Assembly (NCBI GenBank): GCA_021234155.1
Contig: JAJEKV010000015.1
Coordinates: 5,153,194-5,217,193 of the forward strand
Direction: 5' to 3'
DNA: 64,000 nucleotides
DNA from: Isoetes taiwanensis
Taxonomy: Eukaryota > Streptophyta > Lycopodiopsida > Isoetales > Isoetaceae
Shown: positions 1 to 11,162 of the stretch, piece by piece
Position numbering within the stretch: the stretch's first letter is position 1
Layout of the letters: each line of letters opens with the position of its first letter
Made by a program: the position numbers and the translations under genes
The notes under the pieces: generated by a model
Databases searched by the model: none
What the model was told of the DNA's origin: nothing
What the model saw: the letters and a program-made list of their open reading frames with translations, nothing else

Positions 1-1920
1 GACCTCCCTTTTTTTCTTCTACGCAGATCACCGGCATGCTCTTTTTTTATTTTTTCTTCTTTTTCCTTTTCTTGCCACGTCATCGAAACTTCAACTACCA
101 AAATTAACATTTTCTTGAATCTTTGGATGCCAATTTCCGCATATTTTTTCCTTCTGCTTTTCTATTCTTACTTGCAAATTTGGATCCGCAAAATAAAACC
201 TCTGCCTTTCTTTTTTCTCTTGGTCAAAAATGTCCTTCGATTTGCGGGTTTTGCCTCTTGAATTGGAGCAACTTCGATCTTGGCGGACCATCCACTATTT
301 GCTTTATTCCGGTATCTATTCATCGCCTTTTTTTTTTTTTTTGCTTTCGTTTTGTTCAATGTTTTTATTGTAGGCTTATATGCAGCAGGACGCAGGTTGT
401 CAAGGCTGTCACCGAAGATGCCTCCCGGAAAAAAGAAAGTAATATTTTGTCTTTGTGATTTCTTCAAAGAGTTTATTCACGAGTCCGAGATTCCTTTCAC
501 AAATACAGAAATCTTGGTGCAATCTAATTTATTTTAGGGTGTTTGCATGTTTGGACGGTTCTTGCTGCCTCTTATTCAAGGCATTTAGGATTTTGTCACA
601 ATGCAGGGCATATGGAAGCAAAAAACAGCGAGATCTTCAGTGCATCATGAAGTAAATCCTTGGGATTTCTAACACCGCTTGCAAAATAGAACCTTGACTT
701 GGTTGATCTTGGATATTTCTTTTCTGTTTTTTCATCAAGCAGTGAACATAGATATATAAAAATATAAGATTAAATTTGTAGAAATATAAGATTGAGTTGG
801 GCGGAAAATAAATGGCAGATTGGTTGGATAGAAGCAAGGATGCGAAAGCCACAGTGCTTTGCACACAAGCTTGTTTTAGAAGATGCTTTGCTTTTGTGTT
901 CTTGATATATTTCATGTTTCTAAAGACCAAAATGTCAAAGACCTATTTGTGCTAGTTGGCTGCTTGTAATATTATGCAGCATTTAAATGGAAACTGCTTT
1001 TGCTCACATATTTCTGAATCTATGTATTTTATATTCTTGAATGACTTGTATTTCATTTGCGTCCAATGGTTAATGATAAAAACAAGAAGATAATCACTTA
1101 CACATAAACAAATGATTCACTTAGACAACAGAATATAATACAAGCAAAATAGTGCTAGATTTTTGTTATAATATGTAATGCCTTCAATGCTATATTAGTT
1201 AAAAAAAACACCACCTTGTTTTTGTGTTTTTTTATTTAAAAGTATGTCACGTGGCAGCATTTTATTAGTCAACAAAGCATATTAGAAACTCATCTTGATT
1301 TTTCTACATGTTATAAAAGACATGTACTTAGAAGACACTACGTGTCGATATTTGATTAATTAAAATAGTGTTTTTATTTAACAAGTAGGACACGTATCAA
1401 TATTTCATTAGTTACAAGACACATTGGAAACAACACCTCATTTGTTCTATGTGTTATAATAATGCTTTTCTACATGTTCTTATTTTAAAAAATCAATACT
1501 TAATAGCATAAAAAAACAATAGCAAGATTTCAATAACACATGTTGTACTTTGTTAAATAATATGTAACTATTTTTAAAAACAATCTTAATTTCACGTTGT
1601 AATTTAGCTTTTCACGTGTGGTAATATCGAGACCTATGCATGTAATTCTGAAGATAAACAACGCATGATTCCATTAAAAACAACAGCGAAGGAAAAAAAA
1701 AATACACGTTGACAAAGATTCACAAAAACTATGTCAATTTTTTCCACGCGTGGATTTTTCTGCCAAAAGACCACCGTGGGAATTTTTTGTCAAAAAACCA
1801 CTGTCTCTTTGTGCAAATCCGGATAAACGGGCCACATAGACTTTTGGGGCCATTTTGGTGTTGTTTTTGGCATAAAACAACACTTCCGTACAACTAAAAA
1901 ACAACTGTGGACCAAAAATT
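1..1920. other. AT-rich stretch without a recognisable gene (copy A)
   Basis: Short open frames occur on both strands but none has a recognisable domain, good splice sites or a composition unlike its surroundings. There is a long T tract near 330-345 and several A/T runs at 1200-1700. The same stretch recurs in copy B at about 23667-25540, with the open frames not conserved, which argues against coding. Confidence 0.6.
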
Positions 1921-1924
1921 GGGG

Positions 1925-2150
1925 TCAGTGTGTTCTCGACTCTCCCTCTGGGTCAAAGAAGATTGGACATTGAGGACTTTCTTGATTTGCGAGTCAAGAA
2001 AGTAGCCTCTGGTTTACAAAGGGCTAGACATGAGGCCTTTTTTGTCTTGCGAGTCGAGAAAGTGCCCTCCGTGTTAGAAAAGACTGGACATTGACTTTCT
2101 CGACTCGCGAGTCAAGAAAGTGCCCTCTGCTTTACAAAGGACTAGACATG
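1925..2150. repeat. Three or four diverged ~60-bp repeats with palindromic cores
   Basis: Around 1930-2130 the sequence repeats blocks that pair a C-T-T-T-C-T-C-G-A-C-T-C half with its reverse complement, separated by spacers beginning TGCCCTC or TAGCCTC and containing TAGACATGAGG. The palindromic core is the same as in the larger array at 3600-4480, but with TTTC/GAAA flanks instead of ATTC/GAAT. The copy-B equivalent at about 25540-25740 is degraded. Confidence 0.6.
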
Positions 2151-3599
2151 AGGACTGTAGGAGATGGTGATAAACGATTACGGCGTAGCTTTAAGCAGCG
2201 ATAGTATTTTGGCGATGGCCCGATGTTGGCTAGCTCGATGGGTGGAGTGTCTGCTGACAATATCTTGCACTCCCTCTTCCTATACAGCTTCTTGATCCTC
2301 TGCGAGACATCCTTTTTCGTCTACAATACATGTGCTATTCTCACTGAATGCTCGCCACCCACAACCCAGAACCATACGTCTTTACTCTTCAGTTCCTCTT
2401 CCATGCTCCAACTGAATAATTCATTGGTGTTGTAAAAACCAGAAGTTAATTGGACTCTAGAAAGACATCGCAATTGAGAAACTGCCTGGCTTTGTAAGCT
2501 TTCTCTTCTTTGCGCTAGCCGATGAGCGATCCTTTTCAACAAAGCGCTTATTTGATGGAGGCAACATACTCCAGCACCGTCGCTTGGTGCTAGAAGTTGC
2601 AGTGCCTAAAGTGCCTTTTTGTCGCGAGGATCTTGTGAGCTGAGGATTGCACATAAAGGAAGTTATCTTGAATTTCAAAATAACATCGTGCAATCATTGA
2701 ATGCACACAAGAGGTTGCCGGCTATAGCACGGGCATTCTTAGGCCACCTAAACGCATATTTCAAATTATTGAAATGAGAGCGGGCCACAGTTCGACCGAA
2801 GCAGGAGGTATTGCGAAGCCTCAGAGGCCGAACATTTGACTCTCGCCAGACCTTCAACTGACAACAGGCGCAGGCGCTTCAAATGGCACGCAACTACTAT
2901 GAGCCTGCATTTGTGCATGATTCAGGCTTTAAGGTCGCATTTATGAATTTGTGTGATGTTGTTTTGACACTGGCTTCTGGTATGTTTAGATGAGTTGCTC
3001 GATGGCCGCGGAAGCAAGGTACAGTGGGGGATGAGCTCAAGCCTATGAGCCTTCTTCACTGCACTGCCATGGAGAAAGGATACACAAGAATCATGCTAAT
3101 TCAAGTCATTCAGCCCGATGCCTTGTTGTTTAAGCTGGCGGCAGAAGCAAATACACTTGGAGAGGTGGCCGGATCTGTGGTTCAATGGTCCAAAGACTAT
3201 TTGCGACATAAGGTGAGTGTTTTCATTGTCCCTTCCTTCAGTTTCTGGGTGTTGTAAATGGTTGAATGCATAGGATGCTAGATCTAGAACGGAATAGAGT
3301 TGAATAGACAGAGGTTGTTGAATTGTCATTCTATTGCTTCTTTCCTTGTTGAGCATACTTCAGCATCAATAAATTATTTGCATTGAGAGATGCTGAACAA
3401 GGGAACAAGCAATTGACGAGACTATTGAACAGTTGTAAGTCCGTAGAGGATGTTAGATGAATAGAGAGCATTAGATGAATAGATTAGATGAATATTTGCA
3501 TTCTTGAGTCTCTCTTCGCGGATGCCTCTATCCAGACTAGGCCTCTCCCCTTCAAAAATTTGAAGGAGCGGGTTCGAAGGAGAGTGGTCCAGACTGGGT
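2151..3599. other. No firm gene; one exon-like fragment at 3024-3211
   Basis: An open frame from 3024 runs to a good splice donor, AAG followed by GTGAGT at 3211, which makes it look like an internal or first exon. The 62 predicted residues contain an alanine- and leucine-rich stretch and match no family I recognise. In copy B the corresponding region near 26560-26730 is interrupted. The rest of the interval shows no supported coding sequence. Confidence 0.25.
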
Positions 3600-4480
3600 A
3601 AAGGCACCGATGACTCGAGAGTCGAGAATGGAATTGAAGGGATTATTGATGAATTCTCGACGCACGATTAAAGAATGCTTATATCTAGACTAAGCCCCTC
3701 TCCTCTCAAGTCCTGGAGTAGAGGGAGGATGGCTGCATTCTCGACCCATGAGTTGAGAATAGGAGATGGTCGTGGCATCCCGAACACGGGAGTCGACTAT
3801 GCGACCATCAAGATTGAGCTCCTCTCCTTCTAAGTCCTGGAGTAGAGGGATCCATTCTGGATGGCCACATTCTCGACTCGCCACTCTGGATTCAGTCGAG
3901 AATAGATTTGCAGTGAGAGTGTTGGGCTGGCTTAGTGACCCATTCTCGACTCACGAGTCAAGAATGCATAGAGAGTATATTCTACTAGCTGGGTAAGCCA
4001 TTCTCGACTCGCAAGTCGAGAATGCAAGGAGAATGTGTTCTACTGGCTGGGTGAGCCATTCTCGACTCATGAGTCGAGAATGCAGGGAGATTGTCTTTTG
4101 CTGGCTGAACCCTTCTTGACTCACGAGTCGAGAATGCATGGAGATTGTCTTTTGCTGGCTAAACCATTCTAGACTCGCGAGTCGAGAATGCATGGGGTGA
4201 GACATTTTTTACTCAAGAGTCGAGCATGCAGGGAGAGTGTGTTCTGCTGGCTGGGTGAGCCATTCTCGACTTGCGAGTCAAGAATAGACTCGAGAAGTGT
4301 AGTGAAGGTGTCGGGCTGGCTGGATAAGCCATTCTCGACTTGCGTGTCGAGAATGGACTTGAGAAGTGCAGTGAGGATGTCGGGCTGGCTGGGTGAGCCA
4401 TTCTTGACTCGGGAGTAGAGTAGGAAGAGTGTGTTTTGCTGACTGGTAAGCCATTCTCGATTCGTGAGTTGAGAATTCAC
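3600..4480. repeat. Array of ~58-bp tandem repeats, each with a 26-bp palindrome
   Basis: From 3941 onward, palindromes made of CATTCTCGACTCG and its reverse complement begin at about 3941, 3999, 4057, 4109, 4165, 4203, 4260, 4330, 4399 and 4451. Spacers are 30-45 bp and share words such as TGCTGGCTGGGTGAGCC. Older, less regular units extend back to about 3600. One unit (near 4165) is almost a perfect inverted repeat. Spacers are similar to one another and palindromes vary by point changes, so this is a satellite-like array and not a CRISPR array. The array recurs in degraded form in copy B. Confidence 0.85.
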
Positions 4481-5689
4481 TTGAGAAGTGCAAGGAGAGG
4501 GCTTAGGGTGGGCAGGTACATCGACCGATGCTTGACGCAGAAGACATGGATGACGTCATTAATTAGGTTTCACTAAGTAGGAATTGGGAGGAATATCAGT
4601 GGATTTAGGATTCATATTCTACAATCCTTTCATTCTTTCTGATTCTGGACAGAAAAGGTAATTTTATTACATCATTTAAGCTAGCAGGGCGCACTAAGCA
4701 AAAAAATTGGTTCAAATGTGAACAATTCCATGGTCTTTTTTTTATCAGAAGGCTGCTAGTGGGACTCGCAATCTTAAGAGACTTTTCATTACTTGGGGTC
4801 CTGTATTACTAGAAACAGTCTATTCAAACAGAGTTCTTTAACTTCAGCTATCTAGCAAACTTGGGCCTTGGAAACATACCTTGCCGATTGGCTTGAACAG
4901 GAACCCTTCATGTTTAGTTTGATCTTTGCAAGGGAGCACCCAAGTTGGGAATAAGGGTTTGTAGAACTGGAAATAGTATTAGGGGATGGTAAGATGCTCT
5001 AAAAACTATAAAACCAAAAGCATGTAAGAAAAGAGGTTACACAAAAAAAAGAAGCAATCATGGGATTTGGAGAACATAATAAACAAACCTCACTTTCTTC
5101 TGAAGCCGTATCTGCAACTAGACTGGAAGATCTCAGCCTCAATTTTGTAGATGCCGGATTAGACGTCCCGATTCGTCGACCAATCTGTTGTCATGTAAGC
5201 AGAGGATTGAAAGGGAAAAATGATCGGTCGGAAGGATCGGAGGAGAGAAAGCAAAAACGTAGGAGGAGGAGGATCGAAGTGAAAAGAGAGAGAAAGGTAT
5301 CAGAGTTGGACGGAACCTCTACCATGTCCTATTGAAATTGTCAGATGGCTTGCATATCTTAAGCAGCGCTTACGGTCATTTTTAAACTTTCCTTGCTGAA
5401 AGAGATTTACCCTGAATACCACAGCCCATGCATATAATAAACCTCGCAAAAAAAGGCGAGGCATTTAGGAATGGTTGTAGTGGGTGAAATAGTGCCTATA
5501 TGGTAAAAGGGGTTTAAAGCGCCATCTTCCCAAGTGGGATGCAATGAGTAGACTATGTGAGAAGACATAGACTAGGAGAGCCATCCTTCTGATTCAAAAG
5601 CCTCCAAATGAATTTTAAAATGAGGATCTTTACTTTGAAGTAAGAAGTCTATCATACCTAGATCACCTGCCCACTTGTGAAGGACACAC
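4481..5689. other. No recognisable gene
   Basis: A 91-residue open frame at 5060-5335 is rich in lysine, arginine and glutamate because of purine-rich DNA; it is broken in copy B and matches no family I know. Nothing else is supported. Confidence 0.5.
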
Positions 5690-7260
5690 ATGGACCAGGC
5701 CATCTTTACACTACATATGCTTCTGTACCACCTCAGAGAAAATTTCTAACCATGGGTATGAGTTTTTGCACCTTGGTCCGTGGAGCCAGCAAGTAAGATG
5801 CCACATACATAGGTGCGCTACTAAGCACAAAATTGGCCACAGTAATGTAGCTTGCAAGTGATAACTTTGCAATGTTCCACCAAAACAGATACTTCTGCAA
5901 CTCTTTAATGATCTCTTTTTATGCTCAACTTCCACACTGACATAAATTCCAACAGGAATGCCAAGAAATTTAATGGATTGCCCATGAGTAAGCACCTTCC
6001 ATGGAAATGCAAGTACAGATGACAGTGTCGAGGTGTCCAAAGTTCAAAGAGTAGCACATTTCTGCTAGCCAACAAGCACATTAGATGCCAGTGAAGATGT
6101 ATCTAGAAGCAGCTTTGTCATCCAAATTCTTTAAAGAAACTACAAGGAACATAAATGCGGCATCTTCATATTGACTATATACTTCTTGTGGGCCATCTTC
6201 TATAGCCAAACCCTGCAGCAGTTCCATCCGTTGTGACAACCAAAAATAATTGTGAGAGAACATCAGCCGAAATAGTGAAGCCAAGGAGGGCCAATGGTCA
6301 TCCCTGTCGAATGCCACGATCAATTGGAAAAATCTTTGATGGCTTACCATGACAGTGGCCCGAGTAGAGACATCCAACTTCTTAATATGTGATGTGAAAT
6401 GTTGTTGAAGCCCAATATATATCCCTTCATTAGTCGCAGCCACATTGTTAAGAATGTATCTTCAAAGGAAGGAACCCAAATTGGGCACTCAAGATAGACT
6501 CGGCAACATTGAATTTCAATCGGTCTACAAAATCTTTGGCAAAAATGTTATAAACAGATGACAATAGTGTGCTTGGGCACCAATTTGAAATTGTTCGCGA
6601 CTCATTGGCCTTATGAATTAATGAGATAACACATGTATTGTGGATTCTGTTGAGAGCACTAAATCAACGGAAGTCACAAAATGCATCAAATGTGTCTGGT
6701 TCAAACCACTCCCAATAATTTTGAAAGAACTCAATAGATAAGCTATCAAGCCATGGGCACTTTTTTTGAGAGAACAAAGATTGACACATGTCTACATCTA
6801 TTAATGAATGTTGACCCATCAGAAATGATAGGGGGGATTTTAAAAAATAGCTTCTCTCATTTCTATTTAGCAGGGTAAATCTCTTTCGGCAAGGAAAGTC
6901 TAAAAATCACCATAAGTGTTGCTTAGGATATGCAAGCCATCTGACATTTCAATAGGACATGGTAGAGGTTATGTGATGCCGCTCGATTGTCCGCTTGACG
7001 TCGATCACCCTCATAAAACCATTGCAGCCTGGCCTTAATCTTGGGGTGTTGGATAAAGGTTTTACACTGGGTGAAAAGCTGCTGATTTAGAAGAATCAAA
7101 ATGGAATTATACTTGAACAAGTGGGTGTTGGTGACTAAAAGGAGTAAAAAAAGTCGTTGAAAATCTAGTAACTCTTTGTAGTGACCATTCCATGGGCCCA
7201 TGAATAATGCCAAGCATCACTGGATACACTTTCTTAATGGATTTTAAATTAAAGTAAGAT
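5690..7260 (-). pseudogene. Decayed LINE (non-LTR retrotransposon) reverse-transcriptase relic, copy A
   Basis: On the minus strand the fragments come in LINE order. Near 7010 is a linker with K-A-R-L-Q-W-F and E-G-D-R, typical of the segment before LINE reverse transcriptase. At 6480-6660 is a stretch with S-L-I-H-K-A-N-E and T-L-L-S-S-V-Y-N-I-F, the RT finger/palm region. At 5960-6010 is F-P-W-K-V-L-T-H-G and K-F-L-G-I-P-V-G-I, the C-terminal part of the RT region. The same motifs occur in the better-preserved LINE at 55585-56706, so both belong to one family. Several frames and stops interrupt it, and no endonuclease domain is visible. It lies directly 3' of the small cysteine-rich gene. 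The element is dead, whatever part of its damage is consensus error. Confidence 0.8.
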
Positions 7261-7458
7261 TTTCATCGTTCGGTGTGACTTTATTATCGTAAGCTAGGAA
7301 AGGTATAATAGAAGAGAATAGGCTTGAAATAAATTCTAGAACTCATTGAGGCTAGTACACGGTACACCATAGTAAAATTGTTACTGCTAGAATTAAAAAA
7401 CCCTCGCTTTTATGTTTCTTTAGGGAAAAATCTTTGCAGTAACAACATACTTGGCTTC

Positions 7459-7843
7459 TTATCCAACACATATCCCATGTGTTGGATCAAAAAGTGATGG
7501 ATAGGGAGTACATCCAATTCTGGTGCAACAAGACTCGCCAAAAAATATATCACAACTATTCCATGCCGCTATGCATCCTACCCCTCTGTGACAAAGCATA
7601 GCTTCCTCCTCCTTAGCAACAACTGCATTACAAGCATTTCACAAACATATTACATCACTTCTTTAGTTGTACATTATCCACGAGAAAAAGAGATCGAGAT
7701 CTACCTTGCTTGAGTAGCATCGTTTGATCAATGTTGCATGCAAAGGCCGTTCTTGCAGCTAACACCATTCCTTCATTGTTGCGTGCAGATGCACAAATAA
7801 TGGCAAGTAGCATGAGGCAGAGAATCGGCAATGCATGAGCCAT
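7459..7843 (-). CDS. Two-exon gene for a secreted cysteine-rich, knottin-like peptide
   Basis: Exon 1 (7705-7843) and exon 2 (7459-7622) join in frame across an 82-base GT-AG intron (donor GTAGAT, acceptor TGCAG) to give a 100-residue protein. Residues 1-20 form a clear signal peptide (start M-A-H-A-L-P, hydrophobic core, A-S-A before the likely cut). A short acidic segment with K-E-E-E at residues 50-53 precedes the cysteine domain. Cysteines are at 57, 63, 70, 78, 79, 84 and 98. From Cys63 the spacing is C-X6-C-X7-CC-X4-C-X13-C, the framework of plant knottin-type antimicrobial peptides (Mirabilis AMP class). The protein ends two residues after the last cysteine, as is common for such peptides. 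Cys57 and an upstream Cys36 are extra. An in-frame ATG at 7897 exists, but the 7843 start gives the better signal peptide. The function is inferred from cysteine spacing only; a secreted defence or signalling peptide is likely. The copy-B version is broken. Confidence 0.7.
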
Positions 7844-7995
7844 GGAGAGATATGATGAAAATATGTGAATTGGAAGGCTCATTAAGTATTGTAGCAACCA
7901 ACCTTGTTGTGTGCTTATGGGACAGCATGTCTCGAGGAATGAATTTGAGACGCTTTTTCAAGTGTGAAGAGAAGAAATGACAATCACATAAAACT

Positions 7996-8003
7996 CTTTT
8001 ATA
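7996..8003 (-). promoter_or_regulatory. TATA box for the cysteine-rich peptide gene
   Basis: TATAAAAG on the minus strand, about 155 bases before the chosen ATG at 7843. It is the only canonical TATA element close upstream, which supports transcription of the gene from this strand. Confidence 0.5.
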
Positions 8004-8009
8004 GGAGCC

Positions 8010-9319
8010 ACACAAACTGGCGGCCAGGATAATAGGCCACGTTTTTCTACAATCTTATGTAGCTTTCTGGACTTTGTGTTAATTGCATTTCTGTATTTTG
8101 CTGCACGTTCCTTAGCTCGGATGCAGCAGGAGCATCATAGAATATAGAAAGAATGAATGAACATAAGTGGTTTTTTCTGCAAGTGCAAGCAAGAATCTTT
8201 CTTCAACATTCTAGCCCAGCCCGCTTTTGGGCACTAGTCTGTTCTAACTTCTAAGAATCCATAACAGGAAATTACTTTGATTTCTTTTAATCATCTCAGA
8301 TTGGCTGAGTAGCTGTAGAAACATGCATTTAATTTATTTGATAGTCTGGTTCTAGGTAATATGTGAGTTTCAGTTTGAGACTATGCAAAACATTCAAAGA
8401 CCTGATAGAGAAGCAGTACCAATCAAATCGGCAAATGAAGCTCTGACATCAATTTTCTTAAAATTGTGCATCCTCAATTCCTTTGATGTGCCTCCTCGAG
8501 ATGTAACACTTTGACCATGTTAAGATTTAACCAGCAAAATGCCAAAAAAAAAAGTGACTTTTGCCCAATAGTCTCTGCGGGTTATAAATGATGTTGACCT
8601 CTTGCCAAGCATTCATATACTAGCATGTGATTTTGTCAACCAAAATTTTTACATAATCCTTTACTAAAGTAGTAGGTACATAAAGTAGTCATAAAGTAGT
8701 TGGTACCTAAAGACAAAATAGATAGGTGCAATTCTGCCCTCTCCTCCATGCAAGCCTTAAATTTGAAGTGTTTAGTATCCTTCTTTGGATCTAGCCATAC
8801 AAAGAACGGCTAAAAATATTTAGAAATTTTTAAGGATGACAAGGGAAAAATTTTTACCATTTAATAGGGCCCTTCAATAGAATGAAAGAATTACTTTACA
8901 ATTTATTTATTATTATTTGTGTAGCAAAAATTGAAAATGAGCAAAACAACATTTGGTTTTTTTCTTTTTATAATATTATCTCCTCCTCAAAGAATCCATT
9001 TGTTAAAGTTTGGCAAGCAAGTAAATGCATAAAAAAAAAATAGAAGCTGCAAAAGTGTTCTCCTTTTCCGTAGTTCCTTCTCTGTCCCGCCAAAGCCCAG
9101 CTTCTTTATCTGCATGCATTTTGATATGTAGTTTGATCTGAATCTGACCAATTCGGCTAATCTGCTTCAAAACCTACTCAGTACAGAGATAGTTCGTCTC
9201 TTCAACCGAATGATCTTCTGTTTTTTGAATGGACAACTCTGTTTTTTGCAAAAAGGTTTCTGATTTTTGAATGACAAGTTGCATATAAAGATTTTCCTTA
9301 TTTCGTGCATTGGCAATGG
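8010..9319. other. No recognisable gene
   Basis: AT-rich sequence with short A/T runs. No open frame with a domain, tRNA or clear repeat was seen. Confidence 0.5.
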
Positions 9320-9662
9320 CAATTTGTCAATCTTACTCAGTTGTTACTGCTTGAAAACAAGGATGCTGCTCTTGAAGCATTCAAACAATATGTGAATGAG
9401 ATGGAAGTTGAATCACACAAAAGATCACGATGATGGTTTATCTGCAATAGGAACTCCAGACCTTCCTACTTCTACCATGGATGTGGATGGCATTGAGAGC
9501 ATTTATGCAGAAATAAGAAAGTTGGCACTTTTTTACTATAAGCTAGATGAAAGCCTTCAAGAACTTGGGGACGAAACCAAGGTATTGAAGGAACGTGATT
9601 TGCAAAACAGGAAGGAACCTCAGCTAGGACAGGGTAAGAGTACATTTCTAGCATATTGGTAG
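9320..9662 (+). pseudogene. Exon-like gene fragment of unknown family (copy A)
   Basis: Two overlapping reading frames on the plus strand join into one plausible exon if one base is missing near 9430, at a run of short purine codons. The first part is leucine- and glutamate-rich (L-L-L-L-E-N-K-D-A-A-L-E-A-F), and the second continues as acidic, amphipathic sequence with Y-Y-K-L-D-E-S-L-Q-E-L-G. A possible donor AAG/GTATTG occurs near 9582. The pattern suggests a coiled-coil or helical exon of a cellular gene, but I do not recognise the family and see no neighbouring exons. Copy B (about 32640-32940) keeps the same words with more breaks. Confidence 0.35.
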
Positions 9663-10616
9663 ATTGACTGATATGATATTGGTTTTGAGTTGCAGGTGAG
9701 TAGTTTTTATTAGTGATCTATATTGTCCACCCTTTAGGTTTTTAAACAACTTAAAGCTATTTCAGACAAGTGTGATTGTCTTTTGCTACTTTTAATAGTT
9801 TGTGTGCTTGTCAGTTGAGGCTACGACTATTTAATGGCCATTAAGGTTTCAAGTATCATGCAAAAGATGAAGGAAACATGCTTATCTTAGAGTGGCATTT
9901 TCCACTGCTTTTGTATTGAGAGTTGCTACAAACTTTGAAGATCTGTAAGAATAGGACGAGCGCCATAGAGAGAGAAAAAAATAAAAAATAAATAAAACTG
10001 AAGAATAAGGCGCTTTGATATAAGCCCTCATCTTATTATTGGATTGGCTTAACAAGCTATAGTGTACATGGGTATTTGTGGAAATATCCCAAAAATGAAG
10101 GAATGCTTGATGGCATATCTTGTTTGGGTTGCTAGGGAGAGAAAACCCCTATTTGTTGGGTTTGTAATGGGGCTAGGAATATTCAAGAATATTCCAGATG
10201 ACACAAGTCTATATTTTGGAATATTCCTTTTATTCTCATGCCGTTTAGGGCATAAATATTGGTGCCACTATAGTTGGTTTCGTACGCTTTGATTATATAT
10301 TGTTCTTGCATCCATTATGGCTAAACCCTGTATTATGGCTTCTGAGCCGTTGGATAACGGCACATTTGGGAACATATTCCCTCTCCATAAATCCATAACG
10401 CCCAATTCAAGTCTTTTTCAGGTCAAACTGCCCCTTGTTGACCTAACTTTAAAGGGGGCATTATTAAAGCCTACACCTTGGATAAAACAGTATTCTGGCT
10501 TTTGTACAGTATTGTATGAAAGCAATAGAACAGACTATTGCAAAACAACACTCCATGACTCAACAACACGAAGAACATTACACAATCACATGAGTCTGGG
10601 GAATCGAACCCTAGAT
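9663..10616. other. No gene; AT-rich with a heat-shock-element-like site
   Basis: Apart from the site at 10177-10194 and a TATATATTG near 10293, nothing is supported. A 132-residue open frame starts at 10317 but runs into the tRNA-like repeat downstream and is not kept in copy B. Confidence 0.4.
10177..10194. promoter_or_regulatory. Perfect four-unit heat-shock-element-like motif
   Basis: GAATATTCAAGAATATTC is four alternating nGAAn/nTTCn pentamers, the binding pattern of heat-shock factors. A TATA-like stretch lies about 100 bases downstream, but no convincing gene follows. In repeat-rich plant DNA such sites often sit in retrotransposon LTRs. Copy B has a damaged version near 33470-33490. 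Confidence 0.4.
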
Positions 10617-10812
10617 GAATCCAAAGCCCATGGCTTACCTGGACGAGACGTGGAGATCATGCATAGGAGGCATCCAACACATGCCATTGGCTGCCATTCC
10701 AAGCTCCAATTGTGAATGGCATGCATTTGATGATCCTATGCATAGTTCCCTTGAATGACTGCAAGCCAACAAAGACAATATGTTAGTGAACTTGGGGAAT
10801 TGAACCCCAACG
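10617..10812 (-). repeat. Two tRNA-type T-arm / pol III B-box motifs (SINE-like)
   Basis: On the minus strand GGTTCGATTCC (near 10621-10640) and GGTTCAATTCC (near 10791-10808) both fit the pol III B-box consensus. The second sits in a perfect T-arm: a 5-bp TGGGG/CCCCA stem around a 7-base loop. No full cloverleaf can be drawn around either, so these are tRNA-derived repeat heads (SINE-like) and not tRNA genes. Copy B keeps traces at about 33880 and 34075. Confidence 0.45.
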
Positions 10813-11162
10813 CAATGCCAATGCTCATCCGAGCATAAGGGAGATCCCAGCAGAGGGGTTCTCCCTTATGCCCAGGGGTCAAAGCCCTCTGAAAGTCTAT
10901 AGATGTTAGTAACGAAGTGCAATGAACAAAGCATGTACAACACACAACATCAAAGGACAGAACATCACATATTCATAAGCTTAGAAAATGTACATGTGGC
11001 ATGGCGCCACGCACATGAAACTGCACAAATAAGGACATTGCAAAACAAGATCAAGAACAAGAAGGCCTAATTCTTGGGCTCTCCAGATGCAGTCCTCCTG
11101 ATCACAGCATCAAGCTGGCGGATTTCATGTGTCAACAAGCCCCTAGCGAGGCTCATGTGATC
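10813..11162. other. No gene; flank of the Rep/HUH-like relic
   Basis: Contains an imperfect inverted pair of GGGAGATCCC/CTCCCTTATGC words around 10840-10875 and nothing that codes. Confidence 0.4.

Noticed and set aside
3941-4480. Possible CRISPR array
   Set aside because: Spacers are similar to one another, repeats are palindromic and variable, the DNA is a plant genome, and no cas genes are present.
4169-4493. Serine-rich proteins encoded by the palindromic array
   Set aside because: The repeated peptide pattern is a by-product of the 58-bp repeat and exists on both strands.
5060-5335. Basic 91-residue protein
   Set aside because: It arises from purine-rich DNA, is broken in copy B and has no domain.
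10790-10810. tRNA gene on the minus strand
   Set aside because: Only a T-arm is present; acceptor, D and anticodon arms cannot be drawn.
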